DNA from: Bacteroidota bacterium | GTDB taxonomy: Bacteria > Bacteroidota > Bacteroidia > J057 | Assembly: GCA_004292985.1 (NCBI GenBank) | Contig: RDXT01000641.1 | Coordinates: forward strand, 1-7,159 | DNA length: 7,159 nt | Reading direction: 5' to 3' | Notes under the pieces: model-generated | What the model was told of the DNA's origin: nothing | Databases searched by the model: none | Seen by the model: the letters and a program-made list of their open reading frames with translations, nothing else | Program-made: the position numbers and the translations under genes | Shown here: one piece after another, positions 5,856 to 7,159 of the stretch | How the letters are laid out: the number at the start of each line of letters is the position of its first letter | Numbering within the stretch: the first letter of the stretch is position 1

Positions 5856-7159
5856 ATGCTCAGCAGGGAAATCCTAAGCAAGCCCGTCGCAGGGGCCGTG
5901 ACGCGCGAAAAAGCGATTGCCGACTACCGGACCGCTTTTCGCAGCCGCGTAGCCAGTCTGCTGGGAAGACGAGAAGTACTGACCGGCAAAGCCAAGTTCG
6001 GCATATTTGGCGACGGTAAAGAGCTGCCCCAGATTGCGATGGCGCGGGTTTTCCGCAACGGAGACTGGCGTTCGGGCTACTACCGCGACCAGACCTTTGC
6101 CCTCGCTTCGGGCATGGTCACCCTCAAACAGTTTTTTGCCCAGCTCTACGCCAACCCCGACATCGAAGCCGATCCGCATTCGGGCGGCAGGCAGATGAAC
6201 AGCCATTTTGCCACCCGGATTCTCGATGAAAATGGCGACTGGCGGCGGCAGATAGACATGCCCAATACCACTGCCGACCTCTCGCCCACAGCCTCGCAGA
6301 TGCCCCGCCTCGCCGGACTTGTCCAGGCATCGCGCCTGTACCGGAACCTGCCCTACCAGCCTCATTTTGAAGCCTTTACCCAAAACGGAGAAGAAATCGC
6401 ATTTGGCATCATCGGTAATGCAAGCTGTGCCGAAGGACACTTCTGGGAAACCCTCAACGCCATCGGCGTGATCCAGGGGCCGCTGATTATGTCTATCTGG
6501 GATGATGAATATGGCATTTCGGTGCCCAATGAATACCAACTGACCAAGTCCAGTCTCAGCGACATGCTCCGCGGATTTCAGCGCACGGAGCAGGAAAGAG
6601 GATTCGAAATCCTCACCGTCAACGCCTGGGACTACGAAGCCCTGCTCAAAACCTACCGCCATGCCGAGCAACTGGCCCGCTACGAGCACGTGCCGGTGGT
6701 AGTGCACGTGCGGGAAGTAACCCAGCCGCTGGGACACTCCACCTCCGGCAGCCACGAGCGATACAAAACGCCCGCCCGCCTCGAATGGGAGCGCGACCAC
6801 GACTGCGTAAAAAAAATGCGCGAGTACCTGACGGAAACCGGCTTCGCCTCTGTCGGAGAAATCGAGCAGATGGAAGAGCAGGACCGCAAACAGGTGATCC
6901 AGGAAAAACAGGAGGCCTGGCGCGAACGGCAGCAACCCCTGAAAAATGAAGCCAGCGAACTGCTGGCCCTGGCCACCCAGCTTTCGGCTACGCCCTCACT
7001 CAAAGATGCGGTGCACGACATCGCTCTGCGCCTGCGCAGCACCCACGAACTTTCCCGGCGCGAGATCCTCAGCGCAGCCCAGCAACTGCTGATCCTCGGA
7101 CGCAAGGAAAACAGCCCCGTGCTCCAGCAACTGAAAGCCTGGCGCAGCCGGCGGCAGAG
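5856..7159 (+). CDS. 2-oxoacid dehydrogenase E1-like thiamine diphosphate enzyme, alpha-type N-terminal half (3' end cut)
   Basis: The first 434 residues are in the window and the frame is still open at the edge. Residues 40-330 resemble the alpha subunit of pyruvate/branched-chain 2-oxoacid dehydrogenases: WRSGYYRDQTFALASG (71-86), HSGGRQMNSHFATR (108-121), SPTASQMPRLAGLVQASR (143-160), the cofactor region IIGNASCAEGHFWETLN (185-201) with SIWDDEYGISVP (213-224), and GHSTSGSHERYK (293-304). From memory, Bacteroidota relatives are about 800 residues, with a beta-type half following; here residues 330-434 look like a charged helical linker to that half. Such enzymes decarboxylate a 2-oxoacid and pass the acyl group to lipoyl-E2; the actual substrate is unknown. 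The usual GDG...NN magnesium-binding pattern is replaced by GNA...DD. The start is fixed by an upstream in-frame TGA and a purine-rich site. No lipoyl or E2 gene is seen here. Annotation as transketolase-like is possible. Confidence 0.88.
   Translation, partial: MLSREILSKPVAGAVTREKAIADYRTAFRSRVASLLGRREVLTGKAKFGIFGDGKELPQIAMARVFRNGDWRSGYYRDQTFALASGMVTLKQFFAQLYANPDIEADPHSGGRQMNSHFATRILDENGDWRRQIDMPNTTADLSPTASQMPRLAGLVQASRLYRNLPYQPHFEAFTQNGEEIAFGIIGNASCAEGHFWETLNAIGVIQGPLIMSIWDDEYGISVPNEYQLTKSSLSDMLRGFQRTEQERGFEILTVNAWDYEALLKTYRHAEQLARYEHVPVVVHVREVTQPLGHSTSGSHERYKTPARLEWERDHDCVKKMREYLTETGFASVGEIEQMEEQDRKQVIQEKQEAWRERQQPLKNEASELLALATQLSATPSLKDAVHDIALRLRSTHELSRREILSAAQQLLILGRKENSPVLQQLKAWRSRRQ

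Noticed and set aside
5874..6935. A minus-strand open frame of 353 codons opposite the E1-like gene
   Set aside because: The plus strand encodes a clear thiamine diphosphate enzyme with a supported start; the antisense product shows no family motif.

Overview
The window looks like chromosomal DNA from a moderately GC-rich member of the Bacteroidota. Three observations suggest this: most genes lack a strong Shine-Dalgarno sequence, the clearest promoter fits the Bacteroidota TTTG / TAnnTTTG type, and the gene families match (FIST protein beside a GAF hybrid kinase and a LytTR regulator, and a long E1-like thiamine diphosphate enzyme). A Saprospiria- or Cytophagia-like source is a guess. I see no insertion sequence, CRISPR array, tRNA or rRNA.

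Layout. Bases 1-1738 are read on the minus strand: an acyltransferase-3 membrane enzyme cut by the left edge, a small four-helix membrane protein 9 nt upstream of it, and a DUF427 protein 84 nt further upstream. A short divergent region (about 1739-1801) separates these from a plus-strand signalling operon (about 1802-5751). The operon encodes a FIST-domain sensor, a soluble hybrid histidine kinase (GAF-like, HisKA, HATPase, receiver, HPt) whose start overlaps the FIST stop, and a LytTR response regulator 10 nt downstream. After a 104-nt gap with its own promoter comes a 2-oxoacid dehydrogenase E1-like enzyme (5856 onward), cut by the right edge.

How the genes work together. The three signalling genes form a self-contained phosphorelay. 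The kinase has no membrane segment, so an intracellular cue is likely, probably presented by FIST. Phosphate would pass from the HisKA histidine to the receiver aspartate, to the HPt histidine, and finally to the aspartate of the DNA-binding LytTR regulator. FIST genes next to hybrid kinases recall the nitric-oxide sensor NosP and its partner kinases. A NosP-like pathway ending in LytTR transcription control is the most interesting hypothesis here, but ligand and target genes are unknown. The membrane protein and acyltransferase are probably co-transcribed and modify an envelope glycan or lipid. The E1-like enzyme is probably a separate metabolic unit.
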